From a virus, in the IMG/VR virus record IMGVR_UViG_3300021963_000084, positions 1-64,000 of that record: DNA of 64,000 nt, one strand, 5' to 3'. Positions 18,813-30,210 of this stretch are shown piece by piece. The notes beneath the pieces are model-generated. The model ran no database searches and was not told the DNA's origin. It saw only the letters and a program-made list of their open reading frames with translations. Numbering within the stretch: the stretch's first letter is position 1; the number at the start of each line of letters is the position of its first letter. The translations under genes and the position numbers were made by a program.

Positions 18813-20657
18813 ATGGCATTCACACAAGTTAGTTCCTTAGATTTTAATGACATCAAAACCGCTCTCAGAGAATATCTGAGGACGAATACGGATTTTACTG
18901 ACTATGACTTTGAATCGTCTACTTTATCTGCTATTCTTGATCTTTTAGCATATAATACTTACTATACTGCCTTCAATACAACGATGGCAGTTAATGAAAC
19001 TTTTTTAAGTTCTGCTTCGCTAAGAGATAATGTAGTTAAAATCGCAAAACAGCTTGGATATACTCCAAAATCAAGAACTTCATCAAAAGCAACTTTATCA
19101 ATCACTGTCAATTTCTCTTCATTAGCTGCGGTAGATCCTAATTTAGTTCCTAAGTTTGTAACCTTAAAAAAAGGAAATTGCTTTATTTCATCAAATCCAA
19201 ATAATCGTTCAGAAACATTTCAATTTGCTATTTTAGATGATGTTATTACAGCTGTTACTAATAACAGAGCAGTTATTAGTAATGTACAAGGATTGACTCA
19301 TATTGATGTAATAGAAGGTTTATATTTAACTTATAAATTTACGGTAGATAATACTATTCCAAATCAAAGATTTATTATTCCAACAGAAAATATTGATACC
19401 TCTACAATTAGAGTATTTGTACGTTCAGGAGCAACAAGTTCTACCTTAGTAAAGTATGTTCAAGCAGAAAATATTTTAAACATCAAATCAACAGACAAAG
19501 TTTTCTTTGTCCAAGAAACAGATGATCAAAGATATGAATTAGTATTTGGTGATGGGGTAATTGGAAGAAAACTTCAAAACAACGAGATTATTGAAGTTTC
19601 TTACTTGGTATCATCAGGAGAAAAATCAAATAATATTCGTAATTTTGTATTTACTGGTGAAATATATGATGATAACTCTAATAGAATCTTAAATAATATT
19701 ACTACTGCACTAATTTCTAAATCTTCAGGCGGTAGCGACGTTGAGACAGTTGAACAAATTAAATTAAACGCACCAAAATTCTATTCTTCTCAGAATAGAG
19801 CGGTAACTTTGGATGACTATAAAATTATCCTTCAAAGAATTTTTCCAGCAATTGCGGATATTATTGTGTATGGTGGAGAAGATGAAAGTCCTCCTGAATA
19901 TGGCAGAGTTAAAATCGCAATTAAACCTACATATGCCGACAAACTAAGTAGTTCGACAAAAAGGAATATTTTACTTGAATTAAGAAAATATGCAGTTGCT
20001 TCAGTAATTCCAGTAATTGTAGATCCATCTATTATTGAAGTTTTATTATTCAGTCAAGTTTTTTACGATACTACTGCCACTAATTTAAGTCAGGAACAAA
20101 TTAAAAGTGTAGTAATTCAAAATTTAAAAAGTTACGAAGATACTAATAACATTAGTAAATTTAATGGAGTTATTAGAAAAAGTAAATTAGGAACAGTAAT
20201 TGATTCATCAGAAGATTCAATTACATCAAATGTTACTAATTTACGATTGAGAAAGAAAATGATTCCTGCAATTGGAGCAAGAGCTCAATATTTACTTTGT
20301 TATGTAAATCCTTTAGACCCATTATGTGGAGATTCTACTTTATCATCTTCGCCGTTCAGGATTAGTGATTATCCAAGTGTTGATGCATATTTTGATAATA
20401 TTAGTGATGGAACAATTAGAATATATACTATTGATCCAATCACATCCAATAAAGTAATTTTAAAAGATTCAATTGGTAGAGTTGATTTTGAAAAGGGTGA
20501 AGTTTCTATCGATTTGATTACCATTACATCTGGTTCTAATGAAAATAATGAAATTTTTATGACTGTTATACCAAGAAATCCAGATATTCGTGCTGTTAGG
20601 GAAGTTTACTTAGATCTTTCCTTAGACAATAGTGTATTTACTATAGTTCCAGAATAG
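18813..20657 (+). CDS. 6: Baseplate wedge protein gp6, 614 aa
   Basis: A large wedge subunit that forms the inner ring of the baseplate with gp25 and gp53. Seen: N-terminal helices with DFNDIKTALREYLRTNTDFT, FVFGDGVIGRKL-type strand segment near residue 248, and a Baseplate_J-like block NRAVTLDDYKIILQRIFPAI at about residues 328-347 followed by a conserved GGEDESPPEYGRVKIAI segment. It is close in length to T4 gp6 (660 aa). Confidence 0.93.
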   Translation: MAFTQVSSLDFNDIKTALREYLRTNTDFTDYDFESSTLSAILDLLAYNTYYTAFNTTMAVNETFLSSASLRDNVVKIAKQLGYTPKSRTSSKATLSITVNFSSLAAVDPNLVPKFVTLKKGNCFISSNPNNRSETFQFAILDDVITAVTNNRAVISNVQGLTHIDVIEGLYLTYKFTVDNTIPNQRFIIPTENIDTSTIRVFVRSGATSSTLVKYVQAENILNIKSTDKVFFVQETDDQRYELVFGDGVIGRKLQNNEIIEVSYLVSSGEKSNNIRNFVFTGEIYDDNSNRILNNITTALISKSSGGSDVETVEQIKLNAPKFYSSQNRAVTLDDYKIILQRIFPAIADIIVYGGEDESPPEYGRVKIAIKPTYADKLSSSTKRNILLELRKYAVASVIPVIVDPSIIEVLLFSQVFYDTTATNLSQEQIKSVVIQNLKSYEDTNNISKFNGVIRKSKLGTVIDSSEDSITSNVTNLRLRKKMIPAIGARAQYLLCYVNPLDPLCGDSTLSSSPFRISDYPSVDAYFDNISDGTIRIYTIDPITSNKVILKDSIGRVDFEKGEVSIDLITITSGSNENNEIFMTVIPRNPDIRAVREVYLDLSLDNSVFTIVPE

Positions 20658-20668
20658 AGTCATTAAAG

Positions 20669-23600
20669 ATGAGTTCAGATAAGTTAAATATTTCAACTTT
20701 TATTGAAGAACAACTTCCTTCTTTCATTAAGGAAGAATTTCCTAGATTTTCAAATTTTTTCACTAGTTATTACAAATCTCTAGAAATTTCTGGAGGTGTA
20801 CTTGACATTGCCAATAATATTTTAGATTATGTTAATTTTGACTCATTAACAAAAGAAAATTTAATAAGTGAAACTAATTTAACTTCTGCGGTAACATCTT
20901 CTGGGACAACTATTTCTGTAAATTCAGTAAAAGGATTTCCCGAAAAAGAAGGTATTATTTTAGTTGATAGAGAAATAATTTTTTACAAAGAAGTAAATAA
21001 AACTACTAATCAATTTTTAAATTGTGCTAGAGGATATTCGGCAACTACAGCATTAAGTGACTTAGGAACAACAGTCACTAATTCGGTTGCCGCTTCGCAT
21101 ACAAATGGGAGTATCGTAAAAAATCTTTCTAATTTAATTCTATTTGCATTTATTAAAAATTATCAGAATCAGTATCTTGATGGATTTCCATATACTCAAC
21201 TAGATTCTGATATCGATCAAGTAACTTTACTTGAGAATATTAAAGATTTTTATAGTTATAAGGGAACTACAACTTCAATTCAATTTTTATTTCAATCAAT
21301 TTTTGCTGAAGAAGTTGAGGTATTTTTCCCTCGTGAAACTTTACTCAAAGCATCTACATCAAATTGGTCTGTAGATGATATTATTAAAGTAGAAGCAATT
21401 TTAGGAAATCCTGGTGATTTAGTAGGGTATCAAATTTTTCAAACTGATATTGCTGGTACGGCATCAGTTTCTACTGTATTAGAACCAATATTAGTTAATA
21501 GTATTTCTAATGCTGGAACTATTTTTGAACTAAATCTTAATATCTTAGAAAGACAAAATTTTATAGTTCCATCAACCACAATTTTAAGAAAACAATTATC
21601 ACCATCTGATGATACTATCTTAGTAGATTCTACTATTGGATTTCCAGAGCAACAAGGAATATTACAAATTAATGATGAATATATTACTTATAGATACAAA
21701 TCTTTTAATCAATTCTTTGATTGTGTAAGAGGTGCTTTTGATAGTGTTCCTGCAAATCATGCTTTAAATTCAAATATTAATACAACTGAATATCTTTATG
21801 GATATAAGGATGGAATAGTTAATGATTCTAATCTTATAAAAATGAGATTAATTGGTGTTTTATCTTCTGCAACTATTGAAGATGGATCATCTTTCTATGA
21901 ATCGAATGAAGATATTGATCTTACTCCTAATGGAGTTGTTGATTTAAGAAAGCAATTTACGGAATGGATTTTTAATGAAAATGGAAGAACAGCATCTAGT
22001 GCAAATATTGCAATTAATAATGCAGTTAAAAATATTTCATCAGACGTAGCAGCGGTATATAAAACTGATGACTATGCTTATGTATCTTCAACTGGATTAC
22101 CAACTCACGGTATTGGACCATTTAGAGGAGTATCTGGAAATCCAGGAAATCAACTTTTACTTAGAAATATTCCATTACAAACTGAAAGACTTACTCAAGC
22201 ACAACCTGTAGGGCAAAAAGCAACAGGTATATTCGTTAATGGTGTTGAATCATATAGTTGTATTGATTTAACATCAGAAATTTTTGGTTCTATTGAATCT
22301 GTATCAATTATTGATGGTGGTCGTGGATTTTTAACCGATGTAAATCCTGTTTTTAGATTAAGTGGTGGCGGGGGATCTGGTGCTACATTTAGCGGCGTTA
22401 CTGCGAATGGTCAAGTTACTTCTGTTGTCGTAGTAAGTGGCGGAACTGGTTATACTTCAGATCCAACTATTGAAATTGCATATGGTTTTGATGCAACAGC
22501 AACTATTTTGAATGAGTCGGATATTGTTGGTGGTTCAATTAGAACTATTACAATCACCAATCCAGGAAGTAATTATGTAGTTCCTCCTGATGTTATAATT
22601 AGAGACATTACAGGAAGAGGTAGAGGTGCTTTTGCTACAGCTACTATTTCTGGAGGAACTGTTACTGGAATCACCATCCTCAATGGTGGTGTAGACTATA
22701 ATGACAGGAATAATGTTGTAGTTTCTTTAATTTCAAAAGGAACTGGAGTTGTAGCAACTGCAAACGTCAAACGTTGGAGATATAATAGAGTATTTAAACT
22801 TTTAAATGATAGAATTTCATCAACTAGTCCTTGGCAATCAGTAACTTCATCAAAAGTAGATTTTTCTAATGGATATTTGTACGAAGGTCTTGATATTCAA
22901 CGTGGACTTGAATATGCATACGCATTAAATCCTAAACTTCTTAGATATGAATTGAATGATAATGTTGAAGGTGTTTCCCTGGGATACCAGGAAGTAACAA
23001 GTGGATTTGCACATTCTCCAATTATTGGATGGGCATATGATGGTTCTCCAATTTATGGTCCGTATGGATACACAAATCCATTAAACTCTTCTTCTGGTAT
23101 TTCCAGAATGACAAGTAGTTATTCACTAATTTCTTCAATACCAATAGGAAGACCAAATGTAACTAACTATCCTTTAGGTTCATTTACTAGTGATTATGAA
23201 TTCTTAAATGGATCTGGAAGTCTTGATCAGCATAATGGCAGATTCTGTGTCACTCCAGAATATCCAGAAGGTGTATATGCTTATTTTATCACAGTAGACC
23301 AGTTTGGTAATGGAGTATATCCTTATATTATAGGTCCAACTTACAAATATGTTCCTTCAATCTCTAATTTTGATGTATCAATTACTCAATTAGAAAGAAA
23401 CTTACCACTGCAGGCAAAAAGAATCAGAACTCCTCTGATGCCTACTACTGGTGCTGAAGCAAGACTTTTTGTGAATGCTGTTGACAGGGGTTCAATTGAA
23501 TCATATGAAGTTTACGATACAGATCCAAACTTTAAGGTAAATGATTATTTGTATGTTGATAGCACTGATACTGAAGGTTCTGGTATAATTGCAAAAGTAA

Positions 23601-26600
23601 ATAAAATTGCTGGTGTAACAGTAAGTTCCGTTACATATAGTGTTGCATCAGGATTTACTGCATCTGGCATCACTGTAATTAGTGGTTTGACGCAATTCTC
23701 ATATCCAACTGTTATTACTTGTCCTGGCGTTACAATTCCATATGAAGCATATGTAACCACCACAGAACCTCATAGATTATCGATTAATGAGCAAATTGTT
23801 GTCAATATGACAGCAAGAAATATTCCTTTGACTATGACTTATAAAGTCAGAGTTTCTGATTATCAAACAATTACCTATAATGATCCTTTAGTTGGATCTA
23901 CATTAGCAACTGATGTTACATTTACTACTACTGTAATTAGTGTAAATAATATCACCTCATTCCGTTTGAATGATTATATTAGAATTAATAATGAAATAAT
24001 GAGAATTACTGCAATTACTGGAACTTTATCTGGTAATCTTACAGTAACAAGAGCGCAGTTAGGTACTACTCTTGCTTTACATAATGCAACTCAAACAATC
24101 ACTCGTCACGTTCCAGTTGATGAATTTCCATATCAACTTACAGTTGGGCAAACAATAACGGATGGTTCGGCAACTGGAACAATTTATGCATTAAATAAAC
24201 AGAATAGGACTATAGAAATAAAAGTATCAAGCGGTACTTTTACAAATCTTAGTGTAATATCTGATACCAATTCACCAGTAAGAAGAATTGCAATAAACAC
24301 TGTAACACAAAAAAACAGTTATTGGGAAGTTGATGTCACCAACACTGGAAATCATTATGTGAGAAATCTTGATTTTGAAATGATTAAAGGAACAAGATAT
24401 GTTTTTGATGTAAGTCATCCAAGTAACTCTGGATATTCTTTAGTTTTCAGTGAAGATTTTGGAAATATTAATCAAATTAATTTTGCTACAATATCAGGAG
24501 TTCCTGGAACTACAGGAGCATCTATTATTTTCGATGAAAATATTTTTTCTGATTTAGATGTACCACGACTTTATTATTATGAATTGAGAAATAGAGTAGT
24601 CAATGGTAGAAACAAATTTAATATAAAAAATAATTATGTTTCTGGTACTAAAAATATAACTTTGATTGATAATTATACATTTAAATATTCTATTGATGGT
24701 CAACCAGAAGAAAGAACATTTAATAATATTAATTATGAAACCACTTCAGAATCTGCAATAGGTAAAATTATTTCTATTGAGAATATTGATGGTGGGTTTG
24801 GATATAAAAAATTACCTTCAGTGATAGGTATAACACATAAAGAAGTGGATGCTGCAAGATTATCGTTTACTTTATCATCTGGAGGTGGATTTAATACTGT
24901 ATCTGTTTTAAACGGAGGAGAAAGATATTCTAATGATGTTGAACTTCGCATCATCACTTCAACTGGTTCTGGAGCAACATTATCACCAGTATTAGTAAAT
25001 GGTAGAATCCAAAATGTGACTATAGTAAAATCTGGAAAAGGATATCGTGCTTCTGATAGAATTGTAGCAATTGATAAATCTGTTATTATCTTTCCAGAGA
25101 GTAATAGCATTGGAAAAATTAAAACTCTTAGATTTAATAATTATGGAAATAGATTTAGTCTTGATAGAACTCTTTCAAAAGAACTTAAATTTGCAGCAAA
25201 AATAACTGTAACAAATTTAACCATACCATACAGAATCGGTGAAATTTTAAATCATCCAAATAATGTTTCATTTGAAGTAAAGGAAATTAATAAAGTTGGA
25301 AATAAATCCTACTTACTTAAATTAAACTTACTAAGTGGTGATTTAAGTTCTGTAAAAATTAATACGTTATTGACAGGAACCGTTAATTTATCCACATCTA
25401 TCATAAAGAATATTAAGTATCCTGTAGTGTATGGAAACGTTTCTGGATATATTTCAAGATTTGGATATTTTGATGACGATCTTGGAAAAATTAGTGCTTC
25501 ATCTCAAAAAATTACAGATAGTTATTATTATCAAGATTATTCTTATGTTGTAAGAACTACAAAATCTCTTAGAAGTTATAGAAAACAATTAAATAAAAGT
25601 ACTCATCCATTAGGATTCAAACTTTTTGGCGAAGTATCTCTAAGAGATGAAATTGCGTTTACTGCATCAGGTCATACTGGTAGTGTATTTTTACCAAGTA
25701 ATCCTACTCAAAATCAAGTAATTATTACAGTAAGTGGAATTAATGTAGAGTCTTTTATTTCTCAAACCAGAAGAAGTGTCAATATTATAAATCAGTCTAT
25801 TTTACCTAAAATTCCTGGAACTGGTTCTGCTTTAGTTAATGTATCAAATAATGATGTTGATGTGAGAAGAATTAGTGATTTATCATCTCAATTCAATGGT
25901 TCAGAAAAAACTTTTAATTTAAGTACAATTGATGGAGCTCCTACATCTGGAATGGAAGAATATTCCAGCTTAGTTGTTTTAAATCAAATTATTCAAGAAC
26001 CAGTAGAAACTAAAAATATTAGTTCTATTTCATACTATGGTGGAAATGCAACCATTACAACAACGGAACCACACGGTTATTCTTATACTTTATCTGGACA
26101 AACTTATCCAACAAGTAGATATGTAAGTATTACTGGAGTGACTGTAACTGGTGTTCCATATATTTTCAACGATAGGTTTGAAATTTATGATGTACCATCA
26201 TCAAATACATTCACAGTTCTTTTTGAAAATGAAGTTGGAATTACTACTAATAATGATCCAAGGACTTGTGCAGATGTCAGATCTACAGTAGATAATTTAG
26301 TTGGAATCATAACTAATGCGTTATCTATAGCGAACATCGGGTCAGGAGTAACATTACCATCACAAAACAATGGCATTTGGGCAGTTACTTCAGGAAATTC
26401 TGATATTATTGCCGCAAATAGACATAGAGATGGTGCTAATTTAATTACCGCAAATCGTACAGAAATTCTGAATAGTGCGTATAATGTCATATCAGGTTTT
26501 ACTGGAAATCCAGACCCAGTAAAATGTATTCGTGATATTGGGTATATTGTTGATGCGGTAGTGCTCGATTTGTATACTGGCGGCAATAGCAATATATTGA

Positions 26601-28588
26601 ATGCAACAAGAGCTTACTTTACTCCATCTGGAACTACACTTATTTCTAATGGTGTCGAGGGAGAAGTTCCTCAAACAATAACTGCTTTTAATGCAGCAAG
26701 AGATTTGATGAAGCTTGCTTTGACAAATCAACTTTCAGTTAAAGACTTGACAATCATACCTGACTTTATTCCAGCGTCAGGAGTAGTTTCAAATTCAGAT
26801 CTTCTTAATGCAAAGTTAAGAAAAGGTTCTTTTGATTTTAATAATGGACAAATTATGTTTGAAGAACCACCTGGAGAAGGTTCTACTTTCTACTCTGCAT
26901 CTTATAAATTCGTAAGTCCTGCAGATCAAACAAGATATGTTTATAAAGTAAAAACCATTTTATTTGATGGTATCACAAATTCATTTGAACTTTATAAAGA
27001 AAATGGTACTGCACTGACTACTGAAGCAGATGAAAATCTTTTAGTATTCATCGACGGAGTTCTTCAGTTCTATGGAGAAACTTATACTATCGATAGAACA
27101 GTATCTCCAAATAGAATTAATTTTACATTTACTCCAGATAAAGAAAGAAGATTCTTTGCTTATTCTTTTGGTAAGTATAAGTATCTTGATAGCATCAATA
27201 ATTTGATTGATGGTTCGCAAACGGTCTTTAATTTACAATTTAACAGTGATAATTATAAAATTGGTGTTCCTGATAGATTATTAGTTCTTTTAGATGGAGT
27301 TCCTCAACTTTATGGTGATTCTTATACTATTAATGAAAGTGTTATATTCTTTAACGAACCTCCTCAGGCAAATAAAAATTGTAAGATGCTTTTCTTCTAT
27401 GGAAAGTCATTTGATAAAACTTTATCAATTTATGATGGGAAAGTTTTTGACCCAATTTACACAATTGGTGATGTAACTCCTGATGGTTGTCAAGTTTGGA
27501 CTAAGAATCAAACTTCATATTCTTATATTGAACCAGGAGACAGAATTGCTATCGAAGGTGAAACACCAAAAGAATTAATTGAAATTAGATCTCAATTTGT
27601 CAAGTATTCTGATATGCTTCAGTATATTTGTCTTATTTTTGATGATAATTCTTATGTAAGAGGTAAAAATGCTGTTGCTTCGGCAGTTGTTTCTGGAACT
27701 ACAAGCGGTGTTACATCAGTAACTCTTTTAAATGGTGGCTTTGACTACGATACTGCTCCAGTTATTGTCTTCAAAAATTCTTGTGATAACCCAGGAAAAG
27801 GAGCAAAAGCTGAACCTGTAATGAGAAATGGTTCAGTAGTAGGTATTAACGTTCTCAGTTCTGGATCTGGATATACTTCTGCACCTGAAGTAATCTTTGC
27901 TAAGAAGTATGAAATTATCAGACAAAAATATCCAGTTTACACTAGAGATAATATTGAAGTATCTTATACTCCTCCTGCATATCAAACAGGAAACTTCCTA
28001 TCTGCAAATAGCACTATTTCTAGTACCACTAGTGGGAATGTAGCAGAAAAAGATATTACAGTTCCTACAATTAGTGTATTAATGAATACTATTAGTACAC
28101 CAGTGGTAGTAATGCAAAATCCTGAAACTGATAATATTGGAAATTCACTTGGAATTTTTGAACATAATGCTTTTGGTTATGAACCACTTAATCTTGATGG
28201 TAATAATCCTCCTTTCTTGGGAAGCAATACGAATTTAGAAACATTCATTAGATTGTATCCTAATTTGACTATTGGTGATTTTGTTAATAGAAGTAATCAA
28301 ACTACTGGTGTAAATGAATTTAATGAATTTAATCTTGGTTTGGAGACATATATTACTGTAGGAGCATCGTTAGCAAGTGGAATTACTAATACTGATACTA
28401 CAATTGTTGTTTCTGGAAATACAAATTATTTCCCAACAGTATCTGGTTATGTACTATTTGGTAATGAAATTGCTCAATACACAACTATTTCTGGTCAAAC
28501 ATTGTTGAATGTCTCTCGTGGTCTTAATACTACAACAGCATCTGGTCACAGTGCTGGTGAATATTTCAACATTGCTTGGCGAGGGTAA
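20669..28588 (+). CDS. Giant baseplate/virion structural protein, 2639 aa
   Basis: It stands in the gp7 position between gp6 and gp8. The N-terminus (STFIEEQLPSFIKEEFPRFS) is a helical block found in many cyanophage structural proteins. Four copies of a small domain with GFP/GI, an acidic turn and a C-x-RG end occur at about residues 71-150, 305-370, 1080-1148 and 2566-2637. GGxGYxxxP strand repeats lie at 540-690 and 2350-2420. A YHYH-type domain with GWAYDGSPIYGPYGY is at about 780-890. A Cys-containing helical module (ADVRSTVDNLVGI ... KCIRDIGYIVDAVV) is at about 1865-2030. I infer a multi-domain wedge/peripheral baseplate protein. No T4 gp7 similarity was verified. Confidence 0.85.
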   Translation: MSSDKLNISTFIEEQLPSFIKEEFPRFSNFFTSYYKSLEISGGVLDIANNILDYVNFDSLTKENLISETNLTSAVTSSGTTISVNSVKGFPEKEGIILVDREIIFYKEVNKTTNQFLNCARGYSATTALSDLGTTVTNSVAASHTNGSIVKNLSNLILFAFIKNYQNQYLDGFPYTQLDSDIDQVTLLENIKDFYSYKGTTTSIQFLFQSIFAEEVEVFFPRETLLKASTSNWSVDDIIKVEAILGNPGDLVGYQIFQTDIAGTASVSTVLEPILVNSISNAGTIFELNLNILERQNFIVPSTTILRKQLSPSDDTILVDSTIGFPEQQGILQINDEYITYRYKSFNQFFDCVRGAFDSVPANHALNSNINTTEYLYGYKDGIVNDSNLIKMRLIGVLSSATIEDGSSFYESNEDIDLTPNGVVDLRKQFTEWIFNENGRTASSANIAINNAVKNISSDVAAVYKTDDYAYVSSTGLPTHGIGPFRGVSGNPGNQLLLRNIPLQTERLTQAQPVGQKATGIFVNGVESYSCIDLTSEIFGSIESVSIIDGGRGFLTDVNPVFRLSGGGGSGATFSGVTANGQVTSVVVVSGGTGYTSDPTIEIAYGFDATATILNESDIVGGSIRTITITNPGSNYVVPPDVIIRDITGRGRGAFATATISGGTVTGITILNGGVDYNDRNNVVVSLISKGTGVVATANVKRWRYNRVFKLLNDRISSTSPWQSVTSSKVDFSNGYLYEGLDIQRGLEYAYALNPKLLRYELNDNVEGVSLGYQEVTSGFAHSPIIGWAYDGSPIYGPYGYTNPLNSSSGISRMTSSYSLISSIPIGRPNVTNYPLGSFTSDYEFLNGSGSLDQHNGRFCVTPEYPEGVYAYFITVDQFGNGVYPYIIGPTYKYVPSISNFDVSITQLERNLPLQAKRIRTPLMPTTGAEARLFVNAVDRGSIESYEVYDTDPNFKVNDYLYVDSTDTEGSGIIAKVNKIAGVTVSSVTYSVASGFTASGITVISGLTQFSYPTVITCPGVTIPYEAYVTTTEPHRLSINEQIVVNMTARNIPLTMTYKVRVSDYQTITYNDPLVGSTLATDVTFTTTVISVNNITSFRLNDYIRINNEIMRITAITGTLSGNLTVTRAQLGTTLALHNATQTITRHVPVDEFPYQLTVGQTITDGSATGTIYALNKQNRTIEIKVSSGTFTNLSVISDTNSPVRRIAINTVTQKNSYWEVDVTNTGNHYVRNLDFEMIKGTRYVFDVSHPSNSGYSLVFSEDFGNINQINFATISGVPGTTGASIIFDENIFSDLDVPRLYYYELRNRVVNGRNKFNIKNNYVSGTKNITLIDNYTFKYSIDGQPEERTFNNINYETTSESAIGKIISIENIDGGFGYKKLPSVIGITHKEVDAARLSFTLSSGGGFNTVSVLNGGERYSNDVELRIITSTGSGATLSPVLVNGRIQNVTIVKSGKGYRASDRIVAIDKSVIIFPESNSIGKIKTLRFNNYGNRFSLDRTLSKELKFAAKITVTNLTIPYRIGEILNHPNNVSFEVKEINKVGNKSYLLKLNLLSGDLSSVKINTLLTGTVNLSTSIIKNIKYPVVYGNVSGYISRFGYFDDDLGKISASSQKITDSYYYQDYSYVVRTTKSLRSYRKQLNKSTHPLGFKLFGEVSLRDEIAFTASGHTGSVFLPSNPTQNQVIITVSGINVESFISQTRRSVNIINQSILPKIPGTGSALVNVSNNDVDVRRISDLSSQFNGSEKTFNLSTIDGAPTSGMEEYSSLVVLNQIIQEPVETKNISSISYYGGNATITTTEPHGYSYTLSGQTYPTSRYVSITGVTVTGVPYIFNDRFEIYDVPSSNTFTVLFENEVGITTNNDPRTCADVRSTVDNLVGIITNALSIANIGSGVTLPSQNNGIWAVTSGNSDIIAANRHRDGANLITANRTEILNSAYNVISGFTGNPDPVKCIRDIGYIVDAVVLDLYTGGNSNILNATRAYFTPSGTTLISNGVEGEVPQTITAFNAARDLMKLALTNQLSVKDLTIIPDFIPASGVVSNSDLLNAKLRKGSFDFNNGQIMFEEPPGEGSTFYSASYKFVSPADQTRYVYKVKTILFDGITNSFELYKENGTALTTEADENLLVFIDGVLQFYGETYTIDRTVSPNRINFTFTPDKERRFFAYSFGKYKYLDSINNLIDGSQTVFNLQFNSDNYKIGVPDRLLVLLDGVPQLYGDSYTINESVIFFNEPPQANKNCKMLFFYGKSFDKTLSIYDGKVFDPIYTIGDVTPDGCQVWTKNQTSYSYIEPGDRIAIEGETPKELIEIRSQFVKYSDMLQYICLIFDDNSYVRGKNAVASAVVSGTTSGVTSVTLLNGGFDYDTAPVIVFKNSCDNPGKGAKAEPVMRNGSVVGINVLSSGSGYTSAPEVIFAKKYEIIRQKYPVYTRDNIEVSYTPPAYQTGNFLSANSTISSTTSGNVAEKDITVPTISVLMNTISTPVVVMQNPETDNIGNSLGIFEHNAFGYEPLNLDGNNPPFLGSNTNLETFIRLYPNLTIGDFVNRSNQTTGVNEFNEFNLGLETYITVGASLASGITNTDTTIVVSGNTNYFPTVSGYVLFGNEIAQYTTISGQTLLNVSRGLNTTTASGHSAGEYFNIAWRG

Positions 28589-28592
28589 TAAA

Positions 28593-28600
28593 TATAAATA
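28593..28600 (+). promoter_or_regulatory. Late promoter TATAAATA
   Basis: TATAAATA begins 37 nt upstream of the gp8 ATG, in the gap after the 2639-aa gene. It matches the T4 late -10 consensus. AAAGGA downstream is a possible ribosome site. Confidence 0.7.
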
Positions 28601-28629
28601 ACTCAAAGGAAAATTAAGTCTTTAATAAC

Positions 28630-30195
28630 ATGCCAGCTCTTATTTCTGAACAGTTCAGAATTCATAACGCAAAACAATTTGAAGAAGCATTTAGTGAAGC
28701 ATCTCCCACTAATATGTACTTTTTTATTGGTCGTCCACAGGCTTGGGATATTGCTACGGTTTCTGGTATTACCAGTTATGTTGGTCAATCTTCTGGTAGT
28801 CAGCATAGCACTTCTTATCTTGCGACTCCAGATGAAAATAATCCACCAACTCCAATTGATAATTTTAATTATGAGAAGGAAATTTTCGATGATATGATTT
28901 CATTGAAAAAAGTTGACTCTGCTAATGTCAGACTGGTAATTCCTCGTTATGACTGGACTTCTGGACAAACATATTCAATGTATCGTCCTAATTATAGTGC
29001 TGACTATAGAGCAAATAGTGCTGGTGAAAACGCAACTAATTTATATTCATCGAAGTTCTATGTAGTTCATAATTACAAAGTTTATAAGTGCATCTATAAT
29101 GGTTCAAGTCCATCTAATATTAATGGTGTAGCATCAACGGTAGCACCAACTGGAACTGGCACTGGGATTATCGGACCTCTTGCCGATGGTTATATGTGGA
29201 AATTTATGTATAGTATCGGTACAGATGACGTTCTGAAGTTCTATACCAGTACTTATATCCCAACACCAGCAGCGTGGGGAATTGGTTCCTCTGGAGACCC
29301 TACAAATGGCGTAGATGTAAAAGCAGCGGCGGTTGATGGTTCAATCAATGCTGTTGTAATTAAGAATGGTGGTAGTGGTTATACTGATAACACTTATACC
29401 AATGTTCCCATTAGAGGAGATCATAATGTTAACGGTGGTATTCAGGCAACTTGTACTTTAGTGGTTTCTGGCGGAACTATTACATCTGTTACTATTACAA
29501 ATGCTGGTTCTGGATATACTTTTGGTAAAATTAATGTTAATGTAACTGAAATTCCTGGTATTGGAGCTGGTGGTTCTGGAGCTAATTTGGAAGTTATCAT
29601 TTCTCCAAATGGTGGGCACGGATTTGATGTTTACAAAGAACTCGGCGCAAAACGAGTAATGGTTAATGTTCGTCTTGAGTATAGTGAAGCAAATGAATTT
29701 CCAATTGATACTGAATTTAGGAGAATTGGTATTCTCAAAGATCCTCGTGAATCTTCAGGAATTGTAGCTGCTGGATCCACTTATAATGCTCTTACTTCAA
29801 TCAAATTTCCTTCGGCAAGCACTTCATCTTTCTTAGTTGATGAAATTGTCACTCAAACGACAACAAATGCAACTGGAAAGGTTGTTTCTTGGGATAGTTC
29901 TACTAAAATTTTGAAAGTTTATCAAAATGAATATGAGCACTCTGCAACTGGTGCTCAAGGTGGTTTCTTAAATAAATTTGATGGTGCTAACACAATTGTA
30001 GGAGCAACTTCAGGAACTTCATTAGCTCCAGACACTGCATATAATCTTTCTACACAAAATCTTCAGTTCACCAATGGTTATGCAAGACCTGAGATTAAGA
30101 AATATACTGGAGATATCATCTATACAGAAAACAGAAGAACTGTATCTCGTGCAGTAGATCAAATTGAAGATGTAAAACTGGTCGTAGAATTCTAA
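28630..30195 (+). CDS. 8: Baseplate wedge protein gp8, 521 aa
   Basis: Begins MPALISEQFRIHNAKQFEEA, followed by NMYFFIGRPQAWD, the characteristic start of cyanophage gp8, and has DGYMWKFMYSI at about residue 186-196 and an IRIG-type end (YTENRRTVSRAVDQIEDVKL). It is longer than T4 gp8 (334 aa) because of an insert of GGSGYTD/GSGYTFG strand repeats at about 235-325. It forms the outer wedge with gp10. It is followed by a 39-nt gap with a hairpin. Confidence 0.9.
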   Translation: MPALISEQFRIHNAKQFEEAFSEASPTNMYFFIGRPQAWDIATVSGITSYVGQSSGSQHSTSYLATPDENNPPTPIDNFNYEKEIFDDMISLKKVDSANVRLVIPRYDWTSGQTYSMYRPNYSADYRANSAGENATNLYSSKFYVVHNYKVYKCIYNGSSPSNINGVASTVAPTGTGTGIIGPLADGYMWKFMYSIGTDDVLKFYTSTYIPTPAAWGIGSSGDPTNGVDVKAAAVDGSINAVVIKNGGSGYTDNTYTNVPIRGDHNVNGGIQATCTLVVSGGTITSVTITNAGSGYTFGKINVNVTEIPGIGAGGSGANLEVIISPNGGHGFDVYKELGAKRVMVNVRLEYSEANEFPIDTEFRRIGILKDPRESSGIVAAGSTYNALTSIKFPSASTSSFLVDEIVTQTTTNATGKVVSWDSSTKILKVYQNEYEHSATGAQGGFLNKFDGANTIVGATSGTSLAPDTAYNLSTQNLQFTNGYARPEIKKYTGDIIYTENRRTVSRAVDQIEDVKLVVEF

Positions 30196-30210
30196 TATAT
30201 ACCTTAGTAT

